This document shows, piece after piece, positions 36,926-47,781 of a DNA stretch of 64,000 nucleotides; within the stretch, counting starts at the first letter, position 1, and each line of letters opens with the position of its first letter. The DNA lies in the NCBI GenBank assembly GCA_020086605.1, contig JACBWW010000004.1:18611624-18675623 (forward strand), in the 5' to 3' direction. Source of the DNA: Lanius collurio (lineage: Eukaryota; Chordata; Aves; Passeriformes; Laniidae). The notes beneath the pieces are model-generated. The model was not told the origin of the DNA. It was given only the letters and a program-made list of their open reading frames with translations, and made no database searches. A program made the position numbers and the translations under genes.

Positions 36926-39900
36926 CAGTTAGGAAGAAAGAACACATTTTTTAATCACAAAGCAGCCAGTCCCTGTCTGTTGGTTTCCTTTCCTGATTGT
37001 AGCTGTATTTCTTGTGTTGATTGATTGACTCCTTGTCACTTTTGCTGAAACATAGTCATGTACTTTTGGGACTGCAAGTTCCTATTGCTAAAGAAGAGAA
37101 AGGCTTAGTACATACACCCTGGTTTTAGGAATCTGTGCATTTGGAGCTGGAGAACCTATATTTTTATTTCTGGTTCCTGAAAGATGATGCAGCCATGAAG
37201 GATCTGCAGGGATCTCACTCAAGCACTCATGGAAAATAATATTCTTCTAATGATTGTAACCATTACTTGTTCTAATTAAACAATCTGAATGTGAACACTT
37301 TGTATCCTGCCTTCTGGTAAAGATGCCTTGTAACTATAACTCTATATTAGTGCAATTGCTGTGCATTCACTAATGTTTGTATCTTGTTTTTTTGTCTGTT
37401 ACACACTAGAGGGAAATTCTCACCTTGCAATTTGATTACGAATTAAAAACATTCTAATATATTTCTGCAGACTATGACTGTTCCTTGGTAAGACCTTATA
37501 TAGGTGTGATGTTTATTTTATGCCCCTCTTCACAGGGGATGGTCTGCAACTCTTGTAACCCATGAACACATCTTCCTTTTACAGTATTTCAGGGATGTCT
37601 GTACTAATTTCCTCACACAGCATTTCAAGGAATGCCTTGTTTCTGTTTCCATGTACACATAAGTTGATCACAGAATCGCTTTAGCTTCATGTGAATGGTT
37701 TTATTACAAAATGAAAATATATCTTCACCAAGTTATACCAACTCTTTATACACAGAGTTCTAACCACTAGTTCAAATCCTAGTGTTTTTTACAGGGTCTT
37801 GTAAGCTCCTGGCTTGGGCAAGAATAAGGTCTTTAAGAAGGAGAAAAATAAGTATATTTCAGATGGATTTCAAACACACAGTGCAGCAGACAGGGGAGGT
37901 AGAATTCACAGCCTTACTCAGAAGCTAACTTCCCAAATGAAAAGTGCAGATGAATTGCTAATTGCTGGCTGCTGTTCATGGGAAGCGTACAGCTGCATTA
38001 CTTGCTCTATGGTGTTAGCATCTGAATATGTGGAAGGATCAGTGCAGAAGATGATGAATCTGATAATGTGGCCTGCTGTGTAATAAATATTAGGTTGGGA
38101 GAAGTATTTTCTGTGTCACAAAGGTAAAATATTCTAGGTAAAATACCATTAAGACATTGGCATTCACTCAAGCACCTAGGAAAGAAATACTAAATTAACT
38201 AATACTAATTAACAGCCTCTAATACTGTCTACAGTAATTTACTTTCAAAATGCCTTAATTTTCTCCCTAATCAGTATTGCTATTCTGACTTTTCTGTTGT
38301 CCTATTAAAACCCATTATATCTTTTCTTTAGAAATTCTAAAATCCATCTTCTCCTGTAACAAAAGCAGTCTATTATCAAGGTTACCTGATCCCTGAAGAA
38401 TTGCAGGACTATCCCTGCACTTTCTCCAGATAACTTTTAGACACCTGCACGATCTTTTTGTGCAAACATCTTTTCTAATTATCCACATTTCCAACATTTT
38501 TGCGTGAATAGTTTTAAATAATTGTACTAGAAATACAAATCTTGTACATTCCTTTTTTAATAATGAACTGCCTTTTTATATCAAGCTGCAATGCTATTTG
38601 ATTGTGATTTACCTGCCTCATCTCAGTGCTGTTACTGCTTTCCACTCATCTGTTTATTCTCCTTTTTATTTAATATTTGACATAAAAATAAGCTAAATAA
38701 TGTGTCTTCTATGTTATACAAAAGTCTAATCTAAAGTATCTCATAATAAATTTCTTTAGACTATTAAAATACAATTTCATAGTCAACCCTTTGAATATTA
38801 TTAAAAATAGTTTCTTGCCTAGAAGGCACTGAAATCTAGATTCTAAAAGTTATTTAATACTCATAAGTCCAAAAATTGTTTTTAAATGGCTTAATGACCT
38901 CTGACAATTAGGCCCTGTGACTTCCACTCCTAGGGTTTTTTTCCTGTCTGTGTCAAAAAAAGGCTCCAAACCACTTCCACTTCCATTTTGGAAAGTGGCA
39001 GCCTACCTTTCCAAAGAAAGTGTCACACATCTTTCTATATCTTTCTGTATAAATGCCTCCAGGGCTCCTGCTTATGAACTTTATCTGGTAATTTGATGTC
39101 TGAGTATTACATTTTGGCTTGACTGCCTCACATTTGAGAAGCTGTGCATGCCAGAACCCTGCCCTATGTATTCCTCCAGAGTAAGCTGACATTGCTTGCC
39201 TTGGAGTGTTATAATTAGCAATAAAGTTGTATCTGAGTTGGTATCTGAAAATCAGGCATATGAGTCTTCATCATGGTCCACCCTCTCTGATTCTATACTG
39301 AACACAACATCAGCTGCATAGATTTTGCCTTTTTAATCAAAACTTTTTCAGTGCTAGCTGAAAATTTGTCTCCTTGTATGACAATGGACTTTCACGAGAG
39401 CATCCTCCAGAAAATATAAAGCTGCTTTTCAATAAGAGAAGGCTTTAGGGGGTCATGAGACATTTTTTTTCCATGAGAACTGAGTCTGAATGCCTGCTTC
39501 TGAAAGATCAACACAACAACAGATTTTAAAACTAATAAAAAATTCCTCACTCTTGTCACATAAACATTTATGTGCATATAGATACACTATTATAGATCTT
39601 ATGTCCCAGTTCTCACCTTATAATATATTTAATTCTGCTTGAACTTTGAATTTCCAGTGTAAGCTATATTTAGGTATCTCTAAAGTCATGCTCCCATGTT
39701 TCTTATGCAGAAAACAATGAACCAGAGAGTAAGTAAACTTTTCATAATCTGGCTCTGGATATTTGTATTTAATACTGGGAAGTTTGTTTTACAATACTCT
39801 TATTATAAGGAAATATGCATGAGGAGTGCTGCTGTCACAATAGACATTATTTACTCATTTGGTAAAGATGGATAGAGATCCATTAATGACTGAACAAAAT

Positions 39901-41449
39901 AAATCCCACTGCACTGAGCAAAGTTAATTCTCCTGACTTCTACTCTCGACCTTAGCAATGCCAAAATTTACTTCCACTGGTTTTTCTTTTGATACAATAC
40001 ACAAAGATCTCGTAGTATAGTCCAGTGTATGTACAAAATCAGTATATAGTGTATCAACTTTTTCAAAAACTTAAAGTACCTTACACAAAGCCACACAGCT
40101 AGATTCTTTGGTTAGATTCAGAACTTATTGGAATCCCTTGACCTGGAGTGACCAGCCTTGTTCAGCATCCACCCACTGAAGAAACAAAAGATTACCATGG
40201 ATTTGTGCCATTCATTTGGACAAAAAGCAATTGCAGAACACATTCTTTTTGTTCCCATGTCAACTTACTGATAACCAGTTTTTCAAATTCTTTTTTTCCC
40301 TGAAAAATATGGAAAAGATCAGTGTATTAGAAGAAAATTTTGAAGACGTATCATTCATGGATTCTGTATGTGTAAAACAGTGTTAGCTCTCTGGAATGAG
40401 TAAAAAGCAAAAGAGCAATGCCTAAAAAAAGAAGCAATAATAGTTATTAAAATAAAACTACAGAAGCACATCTATACGGGAAGTTCTCTATCAAATTCCA
40501 TAGGACTTGGCAGAATATGCAAAGAACTCTTTTGAGTTTACCTTTAATTTAATCCATAGAAATAATGAGCCAAAAGTTACAATCTCATTGAAATTAGGTG
40601 CCCACAAAGTCATTACTAATTTATAGGATACTGCAACTCATACAGTTATTCTCACTAGAGAAGTCTCCAAAAGTATTCCAATTCCAAAAAATATTGTCAT
40701 GCAAAGAATTTTTTAGGTGTCTAGCTAGGAAGATAGCGACTAGTTTTCAATGTTTCCATACCAACAGCATTTATTTACTTTCTCTAGGTCTCTGTGCACA
40801 TTATTTGTGCTATTTATGTTGCTTTTGAATGTTTTGATTTGAAGAAATTTTTCTTTGCCTGCACATGCCTCTATGGGCTTTTTTGTTACAGACAGTTTGG
40901 GCCTTTTTCCTTTTAATGCTTTCTACTGGATATGATCTCCAGATTCACATGTTACAGAGCATCTACATGGAACTTTTCCACCTCAGTCCTGTCATTTAAG
41001 ATATTCTGGGCTATGTTCTTTACTCAGTCCATCTCTCAGTCCTTCATTTCTACTAGTTGCTGCAGTTTTTCGATCCCCTCCATACTTGGTTGGCACTGTG
41101 TTTTCGCAGTCTATCTCACAGATTCTTTTGGTCACGTGCCTTAAGGCCATTTCCAGAGTTCCCCCTTTATACTGCAAATGTCTGGTCTGTGTTAGATATG
41201 GTGGTGCAGTGCTGAGAAAGTTCAGAAAATGAGAAAAAATGACAGATGCAGAAAGAAAATACACCAGCTGGAAAAATGTCCAAGTAAGATCTTTTATACT
41301 AGATAAGCTGAAAGCAAGCACTTGCACATAAGCAAGAAAACAAGTGTCCTACCAGCTGACCTCATCAATGTCCTGGGGATCAGTTTTGTATCTTCTTATT
41401 CAGTAAATACAATGTTAAAGTACTTGAACTTTCGTTTCCATTTTCAGTT
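36926..41449. other. Intergenic region between ALDH6A1 and ENTPD5; no gene recognised
   Basis: This is AT-rich sequence with only short random-looking open frames on both strands. Human BBOF1 lies at this position between ALDH6A1 and ENTPD5 on the opposite strand, but I saw no minus-strand exon series with coiled-coil composition here. A degraded or very divergent copy cannot be excluded by eye. Confidence 0.6.
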
Positions 41450-41559
41450 TCTTTTTCTAACTGTAAAAGGAGTTTGCTTGGTACTTAAGATTTCGAAGAG
41501 TAGGAAGAGGGGTGAAATGAAAGAATTTGTGACAGAGCAAATGGGAGGCACAGCATAGG

Positions 41560-43035
41560 GCTTCTTTTTCATTGTGTTCCGAGTAGTTTGGCTCCGTTTT
41601 CTCTATGTAGCCAAACCCAGCGGATTCCCTCCCAGCTTTCTCTTTTTTCGAGCTGAACAAGCGCTTCGGCCACTCCGTGCCCATCACGTGCTGAAGACCC
41701 CGGCCACTGCCGCGCCTCTCCGCCGGGTTCGCTCGGTGCTCAGCTGTCCCTCGCGAAGGGCGGCAACACCGGCCGCCGAATTCCTGCGGGAGGGAGCGGG
41801 CGGCAGGCAGGGAGGGAGGGAATGAGGCTTCGTCCGGCAGCGCGGCCCGCCACGCGCCTTCCCGCCCGCGGGGGGCGCTGCCGCCCCGCACGGCCCCGGC
41901 GGCACGGGCGCACCCAGGGGGCAGCTCGCGCCGCCCCGCCCGCGCGGTCTACCGTGACCCGACNNNNNNNNNNNNNNNNNNNNNNNNNNNNNNNNNNNNN
42001 NNNNNNNNNNNNNNNNNNNNNNNNNNNNNNNNNNNNNNNNNNNNNNNNNNNNNNNNNNNNNNNNNNNNNNNNNNNNNNNNNNNNNNNNNNNNNNNNNNNN
42101 NNNNNNNNNNNNNNNNNNNNNNNNNNNNNNNNNNNNNNNNNNNNNNNNNNNNNNNNNNNNNNNNNNNNNNNNNNNNNNNNNNNNNNNNNNNNNNNNNNNN
42201 NNNNNNNNNNNNNNNNNNNNNNNNNNNNNNNNNNNNNNNNNNNNNNNNNNNNNNNNNNNNNNNNNNNNNNNNNNNNNNNNNNNNNNNNNNNNNNNNNNNN
42301 NNNNNNNNNNNNCCGTCCTGCCGTGCCCGAGCTGGGTGAGCCCCCCCCTCCGAGCCGTGCTCGCTCCCGGCGCCCCGGGAGGGCGCTCCGCTGGGTGCGA
42401 GGCCGGGCAGGCGGCGGGAGACGCGCGAAAGCTGCGCCGGCGTCTCCGTTACTCTCGGGAGCGGGCGGGAGGACGCTCCGTCCCGGTCAAGTGACAGCGC
42501 GGGCCGGCCGGTGAGGAGGGACGGGCGTTTCTGCGGGTGTTCCTGCCGAGCGCCATCGGTGCCGACTCCGCGAAGAGCAGCGGAGTCCGGCCGCGCTCTC
42601 CGCCGCCGGCGGGGCACAGGGAAGACCGGAGGCTTTTGCCAGGGGAGAGGAAAGGAAGGTAGGGACGGTTTTTAGGCTCGTTCAGGGCGAGGGGTTAGGT
42701 GTCAGCTGTGGGAAATGGAGCAAGGCAGGACGCGCTGGCGCCGGGATGTGCGGCAGGGACAGAGCCGACAGCCCCAGCGGCGGCGGGGTCGAGCGGGGCC
42801 CTGAGGCGCCGTCTCCGGGGCATTCCCGGGAGCGGCTGCGGGAGTCATCGCCGGAGCGCTCCCAGCCTGGCACGGAAGCGAAGTCCTCAGCACCCCAAAG
42901 CTGTGCGCACCCAAGGTCGGTTTTCCAGGAATACCAGTTGTCCCAGGAAAAGGTGGCTTTACAACCCCCGCAGGTGTGCGCGTTGGCGGCTCTGAAGGGG
43001 TGCCCCCACCGCAGGAAGGAAGTGTAGCGGTCTCC
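41560..43035. promoter_or_regulatory. ENTPD5: CpG island, probable ENTPD5 promoter and first exon
   Basis: GC- and CpG-rich sequence begins near 41560 and ends near 43035, interrupted by a gap. It is the only CpG island upstream of the ENTPD5 coding exons. It contains an ATCACGTG E-box (CACGTG at 41685-41690). A GTGAGC donor-like site near 42336, just after the gap, could end a 5' UTR exon. The transcription start is not visible. Confidence 0.7.
41964..42312. other. Assembly gap (349 N)
   Basis: This is a run of N in the centre of the second CpG island. It probably hides the ENTPD5 transcription start region. Confidence 0.98.
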
Positions 43036-46000
43036 TCGAAAAGCTGCCGTGGTCTAATTAAAAAGTAGAATTGAAAACCTACTTAGCCAGAAATGTGAGT
43101 AAATAAATAATGTGTATTTGGAGCCTCAGTATGGGAGAAGAAAGATTAAAACTTCTGATAACGCATGTTTGTGAGTTGGTTCTACTTTTTGCCCCTGGAG
43201 TTTAAAGCTCTAGAGTCAGAACTTTACCGAAAATGTATGTGCGCAATGAATACTGTGCCATTATTTTTATGTAAATACTGGGAGATTTTGCCACTGAATT
43301 CAGTTATTCCTTCTATTGTGTCCTCTAAACAGTGTACTTTTAAGAAGCTTAAATTTTTGTCACAACAATCCAAGAAAGCTATTTTTTTTCCATAAAAAAT
43401 AAGTCCAGAAAAAATGTATTAGCTTGGTTTTCTGGAAAAAAAAAAAAAAAGGCTAAAAAGTATTTATTTAACCATGAGTGTTAAGTGTTAAACTTCTCAT
43501 CTGGGAGATAGATCTTGTGACCACAAGAGCCGCTCATCTGGAAAATAGATTTTGTTACTGTTTCAGCACAGAAGACAAAAATCATTCCATTCTGAATGAT
43601 TTTTGGTGTGCTTCAGCATGGAAGAACAATATTAATTTAATTATAATTTTGTTTGTTTCCTAAAATATCTGCCTATCTCTTTATATATCATTAAAATTTA
43701 TCATTAGTTTTGTGTATCCCCAAATATTTCCCAATATTATGTTAGGAAACAGAAGGAAAATTCTTGTGTATCTACGGTAAACTGCTTTTCCCTCCCCTCA
43801 GATCACATTCCTTTTTATAGGGAAAGGCTTCTGTTGTGGGGCTTGTGTTTTGCATGTTATTTTGTCAGAAATAGTCAAGTAATTGTATATTTCTTGTTTT
43901 GAAAACAGATAGCAGTGTTTCTGTGTATGGTGAACTCTAAGTAAGGTTGTGGTTTGCTGTCTTAAGGTTAATTGTTATTATGGTATTGTTTTAATTTAGT
44001 TGTTTAAGGAGAGTTTTGTTGTGGTTGTGTTGGGGGTTTTTCTCTTTCTATTCATGCTTTCAGTCTTGGAAGTCTCTATGCAACATCCCAGTATTTTTGG
44101 ATCATACAGTTTGTATAGCTCCCAAATTTTTATACTGGAGGTACTGCAGCTTTTTCATTTAGTACATAAAATCTGCTGTATACAGATGACATTTACATGT
44201 GTTTCTCTGTGTTGGGAAATGAGTGTTCTGTCCTGTTTTGCTGGCTCAAGCCTCAGGGATGTTGAGGTCAACTGTAGCGTTTGTGTAAATGTTTTACTAA
44301 CTTGAACTCAGTTAACTTTCAACTTTGTGAAATTCATCCTTTGTAGTTGTATGAGCATGTTTCACTGCTTGTATTGAGCAATGATAAACTCAGATTTGAA
44401 TAAAACAACTCGATTGATGTTTGATGTGCCTTTGTGACTTTATAATTTGCCTGATACACAGTCCACTCCTTTTAGCTGACAGCAAAGAAGTGCAGGCGCA
44501 GTGTCTCTTGTCGTGGCGCTCTGACGGTGGTTTTCATTAGGAACCTCTGGAGTAGAGCAGCTGTTGCTTCCATCCTGCTTCAGGTGTGTGCCTAACGTGT
44601 TCATAATCAATGGTGATTATTACTGCTCATTTTGAAAGACAGTAACTGAGCCTACTGATGGCGATCTGTAAGCTTTACCTTGCTGAACTGCTTGATTGCA
44701 TTAATGAGCTTGTGCTTGCGTTACAATTACCTGCTTTCTCCTTTCTGTTTGTTATTCATTTTCTCCACCCTGTTGTATTCTGATTGCAGCTAGAACTTTT
44801 AAATTGTTTGAGAGGAACTGTTTTGAAAATATTTTTCCTTCTCAGTAACTTATCTCTTGTCTATCTCTACCATAAATTTTTTTTCATACTTTTTTTTTGC
44901 TTCTGTCTTTCCAAATTCTTTTTCTATTGCCGTTTTTCTTATGCTCTGCTGATTTCTCTCTCTTGTCTCTGATTTCTTACTCTCATCTATTTCCATTCTT
45001 CTTGTGGACATTGTTTTGCTAGTGTACTTGATTAAATGGACTTCCATTCATTGAAAAAGTTCAGTGTGCTTTTTTCGTTCTTAATGAGGGAGAAGAAAAA
45101 TAAAATAAAATGGTTGTGAGTTTATTGTTTCATTGGAGTCTTATTTGTCCTTAGAAGTATAAAAGTGGAAAGAAAAAAAAAGTCAGGGGAACTGTAGAAA
45201 ACAGAAAGTATGAAATGGTGGTAGATATCTGAAAAAGATAGAGAAGAGTTTCATGGGAGGCTAAGGTTCTCGTAGATCTGGCAAGAAAAGTATGAGTTAA
45301 TTATGGCAGTTGCTCAGATATTTTCGGATCATCTGAGATTCTGAGGCTTACATAAGTGTCACATGTGCTGTTTGTAATAGGACTCTGGAGTTTGTTCTTA
45401 AGGTAGGTGCTTGGGTTGTATTTGTGATAGTTCACCAAACAGAGTCTCTCTACATTGCATGAGAATAAGAACACTTCTTCAAGCCTGCTGGAAGGTGGCT
45501 CTCACTAATGCCCCTTATGTCCTGTTAAAACAGCAAAGCCTGCTTGGATTTTCAGTAGCCCTTCTTGCTGTGATGAAGCAAACCTGGGTAACACCAGCTG
45601 CATCTTAGTACAAATCCATAGCTACAAAACTGCCAAACTGCTGGGCACTTCTCATCAACTCTCTTCAGGAGAGGACTTTGTTACAGAACCTGGTATTTAT
45701 TCCTTTCCACATAAAATGTGGATACTTTAGAAATTACTGCAGTTGGAGTTGATCTGTCACAGACAGTGGCCAGGGCTGTTATGTGCTAGTGGAATTGTGG
45801 TCAGTTCTTCTCAGAGTGTGCTTCTAAAGCAGAGAGGGTCAGGAGTCTGTGCTTCTTTCTGCCCGCATCTCTCTGCATTTGTTTGGAACAGGAGGATAAA
45901 AATAAAGGTCACAGCAGACAGGTGAGATTACCCATCTGCAGTGGACCGTGCACTTTGTTGGCCCTAGACATAGCAGAATGCTGGAGTGAGTTAGACACCC

Positions 46001-47503
46001 AAGGAATGTGGCATTTTTTGCTGAGAATGGGTAAAAGTTAATCTCACTTTGCTGTAACTGGGGACAAAGGTGAAGGATGGAAATAATAAAAGACTTACAA
46101 GGGCTGAATCTGGGATAAAAGGTAGTGGAGTATAAGTGAGCTCTTTGGGTGTGGGAGAAAGGTGTGTGGAAATAGAGGCTATAGCAGGCTCACGTGGAAA
46201 AGAAAGGAGAGGGTTTAGGAATGAATAAATGTAGGATAGAGACAGCAAATAAAGATTTCAAGAGAATTAACGTGGTGGGGCTGGGCAGATTGCTAAAAGA
46301 CTGTCAAATGTAAGAGCAAGCAGTGGGTGAGGGTCTTGGGTAGAGCTGGTGAACAGCCATATAAAGTAGAACATTCAGTGCAGTGGGTGGATAGATGTGT
46401 TACCAAGTGTCTGGAAAGTGATAAGGAGCTGTTTGCACCTTCTGTATGCTGAGTGCTCTGAGTGTAGGTTGGTGCAGGCAATGCTGCGTATGGTGGGACA
46501 TCTGGCCACATGCTCTTTTCTGCTGTTAAAGATGCCTGTATTTTCTCCTCCTTTTTGCCTGGGCACCCCATAATTTCTGTGCCCATGTCTTTTATTAGCA
46601 TTTCTTAGGGAAAAAAATGCATGCAAAGAGATAGGTGTTAAGGGGAGATGTAGTTGTATCTTGATGTCCAATACTGTAACACAGCTTTGGGCCTTTGGCC
46701 TGTGAAAGTGTTAGAAGCAACTGTTGTTTGAAGCTGTGTAAGCAACCTGAGTGTTCAGGGCAACTGCTTTAGGTTTGTGAAGGTGTGTGGGTTTTGCTAG
46801 CAGGTTTTTGTTGTTGTTGTTTGTAATTCTAAAAATAAAAAACAAACCAAAAAGACATAAAAGGAAAATATGAAAAAATACTGAGAGGCACAGCCCAGGT
46901 GCACTTCAGTTCAGCTCTCTTGTGCAGCACAGGCTTTTCTCAGAGATGGAGATGGTGCTGGAAGGATATGCGTTCATTCTCTCTGTGCTAATCTCTCCCA
47001 GCAGCTGTTCTTAGCCTGAGATGAAATTCTCTTTGTTTGTGACTCTGAATAACACTTGTGTTCTGCCACAGCATCTCAAGTGCGTAAATGTTAGAGTAAA
47101 GTGGTCCTGCCCAGAGTTCCCCTCTGTCGATGCTTCTTTTCAGATAGTATTTGGGCTTTTGGGAGGTTCTGGGGACTCTGAATGATGAAAATCTGCAAGA
47201 CAGATAAGAGAAGGAAATAGTCTAAAAGTCAAAACTAGAAATACTAGAAAGCAAACTACTTCATCTCTTCTGTGCTTGGGAAATGAAGAAACTTTTAGGC
47301 TGAAAGAACAAATCAGTTAGATGTAGTTGTACCACAAAGTGCAGTAAAACAACTCTTTTTGGATGAGATGTTGAAAAGCACCAAAAGGGAGAATATATGT
47401 GTATGAAATGATTTGTTTATTTTCTTTTTTGACAGAGTTTTAAAGGAGAGAGCTCTTGTTAATTTCCATTCCTACTTTTTTTTTTTTTTTCTCCTCTCTT
47501 CAG
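42313..47503. other. ENTPD5 upstream/intron 1 region, no coding exon seen
   Basis: The stretch after the CpG island is AT-rich, with an A15 run at 43436-43450. It should be intron 1 of ENTPD5, given the non-coding leader exon start at 47504. Extra 5' UTR exons may exist but cannot be called without transcript data. Confidence 0.55.
44480..44730. promoter_or_regulatory. Candidate conserved noncoding element 3 (paired homeodomain sites)
   Basis: In otherwise drifting intron, this block has an unusual density of CpG (AGGCGCAG, TTGTCGTGGCGC, TGACGGTGG). It also has a perfect inverted pair of homeodomain cores, ATAATCA-ATGG-TGATTAT, at 44603-44620, followed by GATTGCATTAATGAG near 44693. Function is inferred. 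Confidence 0.35.
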
Positions 47504-47564
47504 GACCTTCTGCAGCTCTGTGATTGCTGATACATGCTTGACAGCCTCAAAGGGTGCTGGCAAG
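47504..47564 (+). other. ENTPD5: ENTPD5 5' UTR part of the first coding exon
   Basis: A T15 tract (47476-47490) plus CTCCTCTCTTCAG forms a very strong acceptor ending at 47503. Sixty-one bases of leader follow before the ATG. The leader contains an upstream out-of-frame ATG in ACATGCTTGA, which opens and stops at once. Confidence 0.8.
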
Positions 47565-47781
47565 ATGGAGTCTTCTAGACTTCCCATCCTTATAGCATTG
47601 GCATTTTCGTCTTTGCCTTTTGTTCTTTCACATTCAAACAGGGTAATGTGGTTTCAGGATTTCTTTCCACCTAATGTGTGCCCTATAAATGCCAAAGCAA
47701 ACACTTTTTACGGCATCATGTTTGATGCAGGAAGCACTGGAACCCGTATTCATATTTACACCTTTGTGCAGAAGAGCCCAG
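47565..47781 (+). CDS. ENTPD5: ENTPD5 coding exon 1 (signal peptide and ACR1)
   Basis: The ATG has a good context (CAAGATGG). It encodes a hydrophobic leader with [17 protein letters not shown], then [20 protein letters not shown] and [21 protein letters not shown] donor follows at 47782. The phosphate-binding DAGSTGTR motif identifies the GDA1/CD39 superfamily. Confidence 0.97.

Noticed and set aside
41457..41891. 144-codon minus-strand frame next to the ENTPD5 island, considered as BBOF1
   Set aside because: The composition is Arg/Pro/Gly-rich from the CpG island and then random. It has none of the coiled-coil character expected.
41822..42617. Long frames on both strands across the second N gap
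   Set aside because: They are caused by N and CpG-rich sequence, with no recognisable product.
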